Position numbers and translations under genes: made by a program
Source: Clostridiales bacterium PH28_bin88
GTDB taxonomy: Bacteria; Bacillota; PH28-bin88
Assembly: GCA_000987045.1 (NCBI GenBank)
Contig: LAKY01000058.1
Coordinates: forward strand, 1 to 64,000
Length of the DNA stretch: 64,000 nt
Direction: 5' to 3'
The notes under the pieces: model-generated
Database searches by the model: none
Seen by the model: only the letters and a program-made list of their open reading frames with translations
Told to the model about the DNA's origin: nothing
In this document: positions 18,560 to 27,943 of the stretch, one piece after another
Numbering within the stretch: the first letter of the stretch is position 1
Layout of the letters: the number at the start of each line of letters is the position of its first letter

Positions 18560-19221
18560 TTGATCTCACCCCACTTAACCTTGTGATAGGTAAAGTATTT
18601 GGCCACAAAATGGGTAAGGCGGCTGAAAGGTAGGTATATGCAAAAGAACTGGATTAAAATCAAATTTACCAGGATACCCGGAGCGGTTGGCACCCGGGGG
18701 GAGAATATCACCAGGCTTGAGACGTACTCGCGCAGGAGTACCCCCTGAGCAAAAAAACCGGTAGCCAACCCACAGGCGGAAATTGCCAGGATGACCGCCA
18801 GGTTAAAGTATTCGGGAAACGAGGATATGTTGCGCACGCTGGCATCCATCAGGCGGTATGCGCCTAATAAAACCGCACCTGTAGCCGCCATGGTGGCCCC
18901 GGCGACGCCGGCATAGGAAGCGTGGGCAAAGCCGGCCAGAACTAATAAAAACCAAAGAATCACCAGGTATATACCCCAGTGCATCAGCAATGAGGGGCCC
19001 CATATTTTTCTCTTGTACAGGTACAGGCTGTGTAAAGTGGCAACTTCTTTGACCATTTCGGCCAACTGGGCGCCAACTGTATGCGGGTAGGGAAACAGTT
19101 CCCAGTGAAGATGCTTGGGGGCGCTTGCCCAGTAGTCTATTTTCCAGGCTAGCCCCGCCACGAAAATCAATGCCGTGACATAGGGCAAGATACCTCCGGA
19201 AAAGTACGCCAAGACACTCAT
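18556..19221 (-). CDS. DsrM/TmcC-like cytochrome b subunit (paralogue)
   Basis: A 221-aa membrane protein of the NarI-like type. The ATG at 19221 follows GGAGGG; an upstream in-frame ATG (19296) has no site. Five or so helices with His residues placed for heme b (for example LHSLYLYKRKIWGPSLLMHW and FSRLTHFVAKYF). It lacks the extra N-terminal part of the 332-aa DsrM. Together with the next gene it would carry electrons from menaquinol to a cytoplasmic disulfide. Transcription is expected from 19357-19329. Confidence 0.88.
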   Translation of the reverse strand: MSVLAYFSGGILPYVTALIFVAGLAWKIDYWASAPKHLHWELFPYPHTVGAQLAEMVKEVATLHSLYLYKRKIWGPSLLMHWGIYLVILWFLLVLAGFAHASYAGVAGATMAATGAVLLGAYRLMDASVRNISSFPEYFNLAVILAISACGLATGFFAQGVLLREYVSSLVIFSPRVPTAPGILVNLILIQFFCIYLPFSRLTHFVAKYFTYHKVKWGEIK

Positions 19222-19328
19222 TTTTTTCACCCTCCATCTCGCAAGCTTATTTGATCTTAACGTGATTCTATTTAAAAATGTATTATTCTTTACCACCTTA
19301 AGCTGTGAACAATGGAACTTTTAATTAA

Positions 19329-19393
19329 AGTTTATTAGGATCACTCCTGCTTGTAAAATTTTTATTGATAATAACAGCATTAGAAATCCTGAT
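19329..19393 (-). promoter_or_regulatory. DsrMK-paralogue promoter with LTTR dyad
   Basis: Minus strand: -35 TTTACA (19357-19352), 17-nt spacer, -10 TAAACT (19334-19329). The dyad ATTAGAAATCCTGAT at 19379-19393 differs at one position from the dyad upstream of the LysR gene and has the same 27-nt offset to -35. Confidence 0.65.
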
Positions 19394-19817
19394 TCCGGAC
19401 ACAAGACCGTTGATTACCGGGAAAGCGCATACGCAATTGGTTTTAATTATGGTATAATTTGTTTTTTTCATTGTTCCTGGACTTTCATTCAGGTAGGTAA
19501 TTTCGGCTTTGAGTAGAATAGAATTATTCGTGAAATACCGTACAAAATATTATGCAGATATCGTAATATTCGAGCAATATTTCAGTAATAGTTCAGTAAT
19601 ATGTCGACAATCAACCGAAAGATTCCGTCCGTGCGGACTAGATCCCCGAGGCTTGCCCGGGGATTTTTTGCACCATCAGGCAAAGTGTCAAAAAGGGAGG
19701 TGATCTTGCGCGATACCATGTAAATTGTAGAAAAGGAGGGGGGAAAGTCACACTTCTCGGAACCCGGCATCTGGCGCCAGAACATGGAAATTTGTTCATA
19801 AATTGGAGGTGTAAATA
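19394..19817 (+). other. leader region of split-Soret cytochrome gene
   Basis: No gene seen in 424 nt. The direct repeats TTCAGTAATA at 19581-19590 and 19592-19601 have an 11-bp period, as for a tandem protein-binding site. Next come a small GTCC/GGAC hairpin (19627-19638) and a terminator-like stem ATCCCCG/CGGGGAT followed by TTTTTT (19642-19669), all about 150 nt before the start codon. This arrangement looks like an attenuator or structured leader, but I cannot match it to a known riboswitch. Confidence 0.4.
19642..19669 (+). terminator. leader terminator/attenuator hairpin
   Basis: A 7-bp stem ATCCCCG/CGGGGAT with a 9-nt loop and a run of six T, about 150 nt upstream of the cytochrome gene in the same orientation. 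It could terminate a short leader transcript. Confidence 0.5.
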
Positions 19818-20798
19818 ATGGTAGAAGAAAGAAATGATGGGAAGTTAAACGCATTGTCGAGAAGGAAGCTGATCACGGCGGGGGCAGCCCTGGCGGCCGG
19901 GGCAGTGACCAGCGGAGGAGTGCTGGGAGTGGCTCCGGGCATGGCAGCGGCGGGGGAAAATGTTAACGTAGTGGTCAATGGTAAAGAAATCTCGGGGCCG
20001 GCCCAGATTGTCAAGGGGACCGCGCTGGTGCCCGCCCGGCCGGTGGCGGAAGCCCTGGGGGCAAGTGTTGCGTGGGAACAGGGCACCAAGACTGTCAAGA
20101 TTACCGGAGGGGCGGCGGGGGTTGCCGCGGCGCCGGCCTGGCCATGGCCGTACAAGAAGCTGGATCCGGAAGTAGTGGCGCAAAAGGGCTACGACGGGTA
20201 TTACAAGGGAGCTTGTTGTTACGGGGCGTTTAACGCGATCGTGAGTGAATTGGCCAAAGTAGTCGGTTTCCCCTATACCATGATGCCAACGGATATGTTC
20301 AGGTACGGCGAGGGAGGCATAGCAGGCTGGTCGACCATCTGTGGGGCATTAAACGGGGCATGCGCCGCCATCAACCTGGTGGTAGGCGAAAAGGATGTAA
20401 TGAAGCTGGTCGATGAGCTAATGGGATGGTACACCACATATCAGTTCCCGAATTTCAAACCCGTTACACCAAAAGTTGATAAAGAACTGGTGACAAACGC
20501 GGCAGGTTCTACGCTTTGCCATGTGTCCGTTACCAACTGGTGCAAGGTGTCGGGCTACGGCGCCAAATCTCCCGAACGGAGCGAGCGCTGCGGCAGGCTG
20601 ACCGGGGATGTGGTAAAATACGCCGTACAGCTGCTAAACGACTATACCGACGGGAAGTTCGCGGCATCCTATCTACCACCGGCCTCCATCGGAGAGTGCA
20701 TGGGCTGTCACGGGGACAAGGCCATGAACAACACCCGGGGCAAGCAGGACTGCGTCCAGTGCCACGACCTGCCCAACCCGAAACCGCCACATAAATAA
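19818..20798 (+). CDS. split-Soret-like diheme cytochrome, Tat-exported
   Basis: A 326-aa exported protein; the ATG follows GGAGGTG. It has a Tat-like signal SRRKLITAGAALAAG (about residues 14-28). Residues ~48-98 form a copper-amine-oxidase-N-like domain (VVVNGKEISG, then ALVPARPVAEALGASVAW). Next is a C_GCAxxG_C_C-type domain (GACCYGAFNAIVSEL; CGALNGACAAINLV), then two CxxCH hemes (CMGCH, CVQCH) near the end. The order resembles the split-Soret cytochrome c of Desulfovibrio plus an extra N-terminal domain. A role in extracytoplasmic electron transfer in sulfur metabolism is inferred. It is divergent from the DsrMK paralogues. Confidence 0.85.
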   Translation: MVEERNDGKLNALSRRKLITAGAALAAGAVTSGGVLGVAPGMAAAGENVNVVVNGKEISGPAQIVKGTALVPARPVAEALGASVAWEQGTKTVKITGGAAGVAAAPAWPWPYKKLDPEVVAQKGYDGYYKGACCYGAFNAIVSELAKVVGFPYTMMPTDMFRYGEGGIAGWSTICGALNGACAAINLVVGEKDVMKLVDELMGWYTTYQFPNFKPVTPKVDKELVTNAAGSTLCHVSVTNWCKVSGYGAKSPERSERCGRLTGDVVKYAVQLLNDYTDGKFAASYLPPASIGECMGCHGDKAMNNTRGKQDCVQCHDLPNPKPPHK

Positions 20799-20806
20799 GC
20801 TGAACA

Positions 20807-20830
20807 GGGGGGCACCCGGCCCCCCTTCCT

Positions 20831-20832
<2 letters not shown>
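20807..20832 (+). terminator. terminator of cytochrome gene
   Basis: GGGGGGC/GCCCCCC stem with a 5-nt loop followed by TTCCTTT, 9 nt after the stop codon. Confidence 0.8.
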
Positions 20833-21925
<1,093 letters not shown>

Positions 21926-22044
21926 GGATCATCACTCCGTTTGCTTATTGGAAAAGCCATCCCCCGTAGCTTTCCCTGAATATACCAATTAATTCTTCCG
22001 GCACTCCTGCTCTATTCGCCACCAATGCGCGGTTTCCTCCCTCT

Positions 22045-22078
22045 GACGTCCGACGACCGACTTCCGACTACCGAATTA
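22045..22078. repeat. GAC-rich degenerate heptamer tract
   Basis: GACGTCC GACGACC GACTTCC GACTACC units (plus strand) abutting the 3' end of the dehydratase gene. Same family as 5791-5824. Confidence 0.6.
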
Positions 22079-23515
22079 GAGGCCGGCCAGTTTTTTGGCC
22101 ATTGCCTTCTTTTCCTCCAGGTTGGTGAGGGCGTAGATCATCATCCGCTGGGCCTGGGGAGAACCGGCCCCGTGCCAGGTGCCTGGCCCGTGCAGGCCGG
22201 CGGTCCAGTTCTGCAGGAACTTGGCAATGCGCATGCGGTCCTTCGCCGGCGCCGCCGCCTTCAGGTACTTTTGCACGTACTCGCTGGCATCCGGGTTTGA
22301 CAGTTCGCGCTCCGATGGCATGGTCACCACCATTCCTCCCGCCAGGTCCCCCGCCAGTTTCATGATCTCCCAGAAGCCATGGGCCACGTTGAGTTTGGCC
22401 ACATTGCCAAACAGGTCGTCGGGGAGGAATATACCGGAACCGGCGGGTTCCTCCCGCCCTTTCACCGCCGCGGCGATGGTACAGGCATGGCAGGTCTCGC
22501 TCAGGTAGACCATCTCCACCAGTTTGTCGACGATGTGGGGGGCCTTGGGCACCCCCGAGTACTCCACCGCCAGTTGGGCGGCCCCGATGATCAGGTCGGC
22601 GAACCCCACCTTGCAAGCGCCCCCGCAGTTCATGCGGTGAGTCTTGGCGAAACGGGACACCAGCCGCCCGGCGTATTTGGTTTCCCCGCACATAAACACC
22701 CGCTCCCACGGGATGAAGACATTGTCGAAGACCATGATCGCGGTCTCCCGCACCCCGTACAGTGGATTCCCAAGTTCCATGATGTCTTGAGCCGATTCCC
22801 TCTCCGCGGTAAAGGGCGTGTACTGGCAGATGTAGGTGAGCCCCGGAGCCCCGTTGGGTACGGCAAAGGCTACCGCAAACTCCTCTTCACCCGGACGAAA
22901 GCTGCTGGTAGGTACCACGATGGTCTCGTGGGCGGCAATGGCCCCACTCTGGCTCACCTTCGCTCCCCGCACCACGATGCCGTCATCCCGCTTCTCCACC
23001 ACCCGGAGGTTGACGTCCTTGTCCTCTTGCTCCCCCGGCCGCTTGCCCCGGTCACCCTTGGGGTCGGTAACCGCCCCGCTGCAGGCCAGGTCGCCGTCTT
23101 GCAAGTACCGTAAGAAGTCGTTAAACCTGCTGTGGTAACCGGTCCCAAGATCCCTGTCCATTTCCCAGGTAATACTGGCAAGACCAGTCAACGTATCTGC
23201 CCCAACACACCGGTAATTGCAGGTCCCCAGTTCCTGGCTGGTGAGTAAGGCCATCTCCGCCCGTTTCTCCAGGTCATAGACACTTCTTGCCACATGCAGG
23301 TTGCGATTGATTACCTCGCCCGTCAGGTGGGAAGTCGCTGTCATTACCTCCCGGTGGCGGGGATCCTGGGCGAGTTCGTAGACCCTGGCGTTGGCCCTCA
23401 CTGCCGTCAAGGTGGTTGGATCGTCAAGCAGGTTAACCCGCTTCCCACCGAGGTAGATTCTTGGTTTCAATCCTTTGAGGCTGTCCAGGTACTCTTGTGG
23501 TATCTTCAGCGCCAC
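22076..23515 (-). CDS. abfD: 4-hydroxybutyryl-CoA dehydratase-like flavoprotein
   Basis: A 479-aa protein of the 4-hydroxyphenylacetate 3-monooxygenase/4-hydroxybutyryl-CoA dehydratase family; GTG start after GGGAGGG. Cys99 and Cys103 (GTCNYRC) fall at the same numbers as cluster ligands in the clostridial enzyme. His293 with Cys297 or Cys301 (THRMNCGGACK) provides the other ligands, though the His-Cys spacing differs by one or more from the model enzyme. The cluster ligands argue for a dehydratase/vinylacetyl-CoA isomerase rather than a plain monooxygenase. No other 4-hydroxybutyrate gene lies nearby, so the exact substrate is uncertain. A GAC-rich repeat tract starts right at the stop. Confidence 0.82.
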   Translation of the reverse strand: MALKIPQEYLDSLKGLKPRIYLGGKRVNLLDDPTTLTAVRANARVYELAQDPRHREVMTATSHLTGEVINRNLHVARSVYDLEKRAEMALLTSQELGTCNYRCVGADTLTGLASITWEMDRDLGTGYHSRFNDFLRYLQDGDLACSGAVTDPKGDRGKRPGEQEDKDVNLRVVEKRDDGIVVRGAKVSQSGAIAAHETIVVPTSSFRPGEEEFAVAFAVPNGAPGLTYICQYTPFTAERESAQDIMELGNPLYGVRETAIMVFDNVFIPWERVFMCGETKYAGRLVSRFAKTHRMNCGGACKVGFADLIIGAAQLAVEYSGVPKAPHIVDKLVEMVYLSETCHACTIAAAVKGREEPAGSGIFLPDDLFGNVAKLNVAHGFWEIMKLAGDLAGGMVVTMPSERELSNPDASEYVQKYLKAAAPAKDRMRIAKFLQNWTAGLHGPGTWHGAGSPQAQRMMIYALTNLEEKKAMAKKLAGL

Positions 23516-23679
23516 TCGCTGTCCCTCCCTTTTTCTTAGCCGGAGATGGTAACCGGCTGTTCGATTTTTATATAATTAGTCAACGGACCTCAATTTTCCT
23601 GCAGAATTTTTCTGCTTTTCTTAATTGTATTTTGCTATTAATAAAGGACCGGGCTGCCGGTCCTTTTCGGGCTGTATAA

Positions 23680-25458
23680 TTATAGCTTAAACCTTGAAAC
23701 GCCTTTTTGCAATTCGGCGGCAACCCGTGCCAGATCTTCAGCAGCGCCGGCAATCTGGTCAATCGAGGCCGTTTGTTCTTCCGCGGCGGCACTGACCTCT
23801 TCGTTCCCGGCCGCCGCCTCTTCGGTGATCGCGGCGATGTTCTGGATAGCTGCAGTAGCCTGCTGGGCGGCTGAAGCCATTTCCTGCGCGCTTGTCGCAA
23901 CTTCCCGGACCTGTTGGGCCAGTGCCCGGACCACACGGTCCACCTGGTTAAAAGCCTCTCCGGTGCGGTGCATCACCTGAGTACCCTGTTGTACCTCCGA
24001 CATACTCTGTTCCATTGCTTTGGAGGACTGCTGGCTCTCCCGCTGGATTCCTTCCACCAGCTGGCCGATCTGCTGTGCGGCCCCTGCAGACTGCTCGGCC
24101 AACTTGCGCACCTCTTCGGCAACCACCGCAAAACCCCGTCCCTGCTCTCCCGCCCGGGCCGCCTCGATGGCCGCGTTGAGAGCCAGCAGGTTGGTCTGTT
24201 CCGCCACCCCGGTAATCAGGGAAAGGATCTCAGCTATTTGATGGGAGTGCTCGCCCAGGTCTCGTACCGCTTCAGCCGTTTCCTTCACCCTGTTACTGAT
24301 CGTTTCCATCTGGGCCACCGCCGCCTCCACCGCCTGCCGTCCTTGAGCAGAGGTATCCAGCGCCTGGGAGGAAAAAGCCGCCATCTGACTTGTTTTCTCC
24401 CTGACCGTTGCTATCCGGTTGGCTACCAGTTCGATAGTGGCGGAGGTGTCGCTGGCATGCCGGGATTGTTCTTCCGCCCCTAAGGCCATCTGCTGGACTG
24501 TCGTTGCCACCTGCTTGGCAGTGCCGTTAACCTCCTCTGCTGAGACAGCCAACTGCCGGCTGGCTGATGCCACCTCTTCGGCTTTGAGGGCTACCTGCCG
24601 GAGAACCCCTTTGATGCTGTCCACCATACCGTTAAAGGAGGTTACCAACTGGCCGGTCTCGTCCCGGTAGCGTACCATCAATTCGCGGCGAGTCAAGTCC
24701 CCGGCGGCCACCTGCTGGCTGTAACTCACCACCTCTCTGAGCGGTAAGCTGATCCAGCGATTCAGCAGAAAAGAGACTGCAAGCGACGCCAGGAGGGCGG
24801 CAGCAAAAGCCATGGCCATGGCTTTCAACGCCTCCGCCATGTGGGCTGAAACGGACCGGCTGGCGCTGTCGCGTTCTACCATTAAACTCTCCAACAGCTT
24901 GGCATTGTTGGATTCAATCTGCCTCTGGTAATAGGTCAGATCCAGCGCGTAAATGGTCTTGACGGCCTCGAGGTCTTTTGCTTCCCGGTAGGCCGGGATA
25001 AGTTTGCTCGTGAAGTCGTTGTCAAAACTTTGGGAATACCTCTGGACGGCTTTGATCTGTTCCGCCATTGACGGGTCCCCCAGTTTCATTGCCAGCTTGC
25101 CCTGAACAGTGTTTAACTGGCGGGAGACTTCCTCGTAGGTTTTTAAAACCTGAACCTCGTTAATTTCTATAAGAAAGCGGCTGACCAGGCCATATTTTTC
25201 CCGGATGAGGGCGGTCATCTCCTCCACGGCGAGCAGGTCGTCACTGATCCGCTCCAGTTCCTGGCTTTTCGCCTGAATCTGCAACAGGTTGTAAGCGGTG
25301 AACCCCATGGCCGCTCCCACAATAAGTAGCACCGTGAGAAACCCGAAGGCCAGTTTAGCGCCGATACGCCAGTGCTTGATAATCAAGCCGGATCCTCTCC
25401 TGACTCCCATGGCTTCTCTGCTTCTCTTTTTTGATGGTAATTCCCTTCTCCACCGCAT
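23680..25458 (-). CDS. methyl-accepting chemotaxis protein
   Basis: A 592-aa chemoreceptor if the ATG at 25458 (7 nt after AGAGGAG) is used; a TTG at 25386 after AGGAGAGG gives a 568-aa form more like other MCPs. Two transmembrane helices ([20 protein letters not shown] and a second near residue 240) flank a four-helix-bundle sensor (4HB_MCP type). A HAMP domain follows, then the signalling domain with hairpin tip [20 protein letters not shown]. It ends in SRFKL rather than a CheR-binding pentapeptide. Expression is predicted to be under a c-di-GMP riboswitch just upstream, which links second messenger to motility. Confidence 0.92.
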   Translation of the reverse strand: MRWRRELPSKKRSREAMGVRRGSGLIIKHWRIGAKLAFGFLTVLLIVGAAMGFTAYNLLQIQAKSQELERISDDLLAVEEMTALIREKYGLVSRFLIEINEVQVLKTYEEVSRQLNTVQGKLAMKLGDPSMAEQIKAVQRYSQSFDNDFTSKLIPAYREAKDLEAVKTIYALDLTYYQRQIESNNAKLLESLMVERDSASRSVSAHMAEALKAMAMAFAAALLASLAVSFLLNRWISLPLREVVSYSQQVAAGDLTRRELMVRYRDETGQLVTSFNGMVDSIKGVLRQVALKAEEVASASRQLAVSAEEVNGTAKQVATTVQQMALGAEEQSRHASDTSATIELVANRIATVREKTSQMAAFSSQALDTSAQGRQAVEAAVAQMETISNRVKETAEAVRDLGEHSHQIAEILSLITGVAEQTNLLALNAAIEAARAGEQGRGFAVVAEEVRKLAEQSAGAAQQIGQLVEGIQRESQQSSKAMEQSMSEVQQGTQVMHRTGEAFNQVDRVVRALAQQVREVATSAQEMASAAQQATAAIQNIAAITEEAAAGNEEVSAAAEEQTASIDQIAGAAEDLARVAAELQKGVSRFKL

Positions 25459-25480
25459 CGCCCGTCTCCTCTCCCGCCGG

Positions 25481-25512
25481 AAAAGGAAAAGAACTGCCCG
25501 GGGGGAGTTCTT
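25481..25512 (-). terminator. riboswitch expression-platform terminator
   Basis: Minus-strand stem AAGAACT/AGTTCTT enclosing a CCC/GGG core, followed by TTTTCCTTTT. It lies 15 nt after the aptamer and before the start codon of the MCP gene, as for a transcription-control riboswitch. Confidence 0.7.
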
Positions 25513-25526
25513 CAATCCTTTCCCAT

Positions 25527-25610
25527 GGGCAGCTGGCTGCCATAGCCGGTCGGCCGGCTTTAGGCCCTGTAGCTTTGAGCCATTACCTTTCGGTAATTTT
25601 TCCTTTTTCC
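25527..25610 (-). ncRNA. cyclic di-GMP-I (GEMM-I) riboswitch
   Basis: Minus-strand sequence shows the conserved GEMM-I landmarks in order. First is a short hairpin with GAAA tetraloop (ATTACCGAAAGGTAAT). Then comes GGCTCAAAGC (consensus GACGCAAAGC), then TACAGGGCCTAAAG, a variable stem (AGCCGG/CCGGCT) and ATGGCAGCCAGCTGCC, a typical clostridial 3' segment. The 5' strand is A-rich and I do not see a clean P1. The aptamer is followed by a terminator and a chemoreceptor gene, a common target of this riboswitch. Confidence 0.8.
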
Positions 25611-25714
25611 GAGGTCATTCAAATTTTATAGTCGCCAATATTATACAATACATACCCAAAATGTCGCAATCCTGAAACTAAATTAAATGAGTTGTGAACA
25701 CCGGACTGAACCGC

Positions 25715-27760
25715 TTACAGCGTTTGGACCAGTACCTCGGCCAGGTCCATGGCCTTGAGGTGCTCGGCTTCCTTGAACTTGACGCCGTCCTCCAGCATAG
25801 TGAGGCAGAAGGGGCAGGCGGTGCCGATAATGTCCGGGTTTACCTCCATGGCCTGCCCGGTACGCATGACGTAGAGCTTCTGGCCTTCCTTCTCCTCCAG
25901 CCACATGCGGCCGCCGCCCGCGCCGCAGCAGAAACTCCGCTCTTCGCGCCGGGCCATCTCCGCCAGCTCCAGGCCGGGGACGGATTTGAGGACCTGCCGC
26001 GGGGCCAGGTAGATGTCGTTGTAACGGCCCAGGTAGCAGGAATCGTGATAGGTGACCCGCTTGGCGAAGTCTTTGGCGGGCTTCAATTTACCCTGCCGGA
26101 TCAGATCCAGCAGGAACTGGGTATGGTGAACCACCTCGAAATCGCCGCCGAACTGCGGGTAATCCTTGGCCAGGGTATTCAGGCAGTGCGGGCACTGGGT
26201 GATGATCTTCTTCACACCGTAACCCTTCATGGTCTCGATATTCTCCTGGGCCAGCGACTGGAACAGGTATTCGTTCCCCAGCCGGCGGGCGGAATCGCCG
26301 CAGCACTTCTCCTCGGTACCCAGAATGCCGAAGTTCACCCCCGCGGCCTGCAAGAGCTTCACCACCGCTGCAGCCACTTTCTTGTTGCGGTCGTCGAAGG
26401 CGCCGGCGCAGCCCGGCCAGTACAGGATGTCCACTTCCTTGTCCCCGGCCAGGGTCTTCACTCCCAAGCCCTCGGCCCAGTTGGCCCGGTTGGCCCAGCC
26501 CACGCCCCAGGGGTTGCCGTTGTTTTCCATATTTCGGAAAGCCAGCTGCATCTCCGAGGGGAACCGGCTCTCCATCAGCACCAGGTTCCGCCGCAGCTCA
26601 ATGGTCTTGTCGATGTGCTCAATCAGCGCCGGGCACTGCTCCTGGCAGGACCGGCAGGTGGTACAGGCCCAGATCTGCTCGTCGGCGATCACGTCACCGA
26701 TTAAGAGCCGGTCCAGTACCGCCTGTTCCGCTTCGCTGGCTGCAGCCACCTGTTTGTCCGGCTGTTCCCCTTCTGCCCCGGCAGCCTTGCCCCTGGCCTG
26801 CAGGATGGGCGCCTTCTCCAGCAGGTGAGTCTTCAGGTCCTGGGTCATCTTCTTGGGCGACAGGGACTTGCCGCTAAGGTGAACAGGACAGTTATCCTGG
26901 CAGCGGCCGCAGCGGATGCAGGCCTCGGGGTCCAGCAGCTGCTTCCAGGTGAATTCCTCGATACTGGCCACCCCGAAGCTTTCCTGGGACTCATCCTCAA
27001 AGTCGATGGGCTTGATGGTCCCTTTGGGGGAGAATTCCCGCAGGTACTGGTTGGCCGGCATCAGGACAATGTGGATGAGCTTGGAGTAAGGGATGTAGGC
27101 GATAAAACCGAAGGCCAGCAACAGGTGGACCCACCACAGCACCCGGTGCAGCCCTTCCTGGACGGAAACGCTCATTCCGCCCAGTACGCCGGCAAAAGCC
27201 AGCCCCACGGGTGACCAGGCGGCCCACGGGTCGGCGGTGGCATTCATCCTCAGGCCTTCCAGGATGAAACCTGTCAGTAGAATGGCAAAGATCAGGAGCA
27301 GGGCATAGGCGTCATCGGCAGCGCTGTCCAGGCGTTCGGGCTTAAGGACATAACGCCTGAACCAGGCCATGACAATACCCACGATGGCCAGTAAACCGGC
27401 GATGTCCAGCGCCAGCGAATACCACAGGTAGAAAGTGCCTCGCAGGGTTTTAATTCCCAGGTCGGCTTCCAGCATCACGATCAGGGTACCGATAAACAGG
27501 ACCAGGAAACCCCAAAAGATGAAAAAGTGCATGAGGCCGGGATAGGCTTCCCGCAAGATCCGCTGGTGACCAAAGGTATGGACCAGTACCGTCCGGATGC
27601 GCTCCCCCACCCGGTCGAACCGTTTCTCCGGCCTGCCGACCTTCCATATCCGGTATGTTTTCAGGAAACCGCGAACAAAAATCACCATCGACACCAGGAA
27701 GAGGAAGTACAGGATCCAGTGGCCCTCGATATTCCAGTACACCTCGCGACTAGGTACCAA
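25715..27760 (-). CDS. ETF:menaquinone oxidoreductase-like membrane Fe-S protein
   Basis: A 681-aa fusion. The N-terminal half is a NarI-like membrane domain (about six helices with His for two b hemes). The C-terminal half is HdrD-like with ferredoxin motifs CIRCGRCQDNCPVH and CTTCRSCQEQCPAL and two CCG domains (EEKCCGDSARR; RSFCCGAGGG). This matches the membrane oxidoreductase (EMO type) that passes electrons from ETF/acyl-CoA dehydrogenases to menaquinone in syntrophs and sulfate reducers. No etfAB is adjacent here. The TTG at 27760 follows AAGGAG; the longer frame to 27823 is translated from a CRISPR-type repeat and is rejected. Confidence 0.87.
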   Translation of the reverse strand: MVPSREVYWNIEGHWILYFLFLVSMVIFVRGFLKTYRIWKVGRPEKRFDRVGERIRTVLVHTFGHQRILREAYPGLMHFFIFWGFLVLFIGTLIVMLEADLGIKTLRGTFYLWYSLALDIAGLLAIVGIVMAWFRRYVLKPERLDSAADDAYALLLIFAILLTGFILEGLRMNATADPWAAWSPVGLAFAGVLGGMSVSVQEGLHRVLWWVHLLLAFGFIAYIPYSKLIHIVLMPANQYLREFSPKGTIKPIDFEDESQESFGVASIEEFTWKQLLDPEACIRCGRCQDNCPVHLSGKSLSPKKMTQDLKTHLLEKAPILQARGKAAGAEGEQPDKQVAAASEAEQAVLDRLLIGDVIADEQIWACTTCRSCQEQCPALIEHIDKTIELRRNLVLMESRFPSEMQLAFRNMENNGNPWGVGWANRANWAEGLGVKTLAGDKEVDILYWPGCAGAFDDRNKKVAAAVVKLLQAAGVNFGILGTEEKCCGDSARRLGNEYLFQSLAQENIETMKGYGVKKIITQCPHCLNTLAKDYPQFGGDFEVVHHTQFLLDLIRQGKLKPAKDFAKRVTYHDSCYLGRYNDIYLAPRQVLKSVPGLELAEMARREERSFCCGAGGGRMWLEEKEGQKLYVMRTGQAMEVNPDIIGTACPFCLTMLEDGVKFKEAEHLKAMDLAEVLVQTL

Positions 27761-27786
27761 TTCGTCTCTCTCCTTCCACCTTGTTT

Positions 27787-27818
27787 GTTTCAATCCACAC
27801 CCCCGTGCGGGGGGTGAC
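27787..27818. repeat. solitary CRISPR-type repeat
   Basis: A 32-bp sequence starting GTTTCAATCCACACCCCC and ending GCGGGGGGTGAC, with an internal palindrome (CACCCCC/GGGGGTG). It has the form of type I-C CRISPR repeats. No second copy or cas gene is in the window, so it is a lone relic or chance insertion. It sits 27 nt upstream of the start codon of the membrane oxidoreductase gene. Confidence 0.65.
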
Positions 27819-27866
27819 ATCAACAGCCCCGGCCTACCACCACCCTCTAACAGGCCTCACAGCACA

Positions 27867-27884
27867 TTGTAATAATTTTAGCAA
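27867..27884 (-). promoter_or_regulatory. Rex-like operator
   Basis: TTGTAATAATTTTAGCAA matches the clostridial Rex consensus TTGTTAAAATTTTAACAA at 15 of 18 positions and retains the outer TTG/CAA. It lies 107 nt upstream of the oxidoreductase start. NADH/NAD control of this electron-transfer enzyme would make sense but is inferred. Confidence 0.4.
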
Positions 27885-27943
27885 TATACATATAGTTCGC
27901 CGGCAACTGGCGAGAATCCTTCCGGATTTTAGAAGCTGCCATC

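Noticed and set aside
27761-27823. 21-codon N-terminal extension of the membrane oxidoreductase
   Set aside because: It is translated from the CRISPR-type repeat; the TTG at 27760 has a proper ribosome site and matches the expected N-terminus.
27780-27845. A functional CRISPR array
   Set aside because: Only one repeat is present; no second repeat, spacer series or cas gene is in the window.
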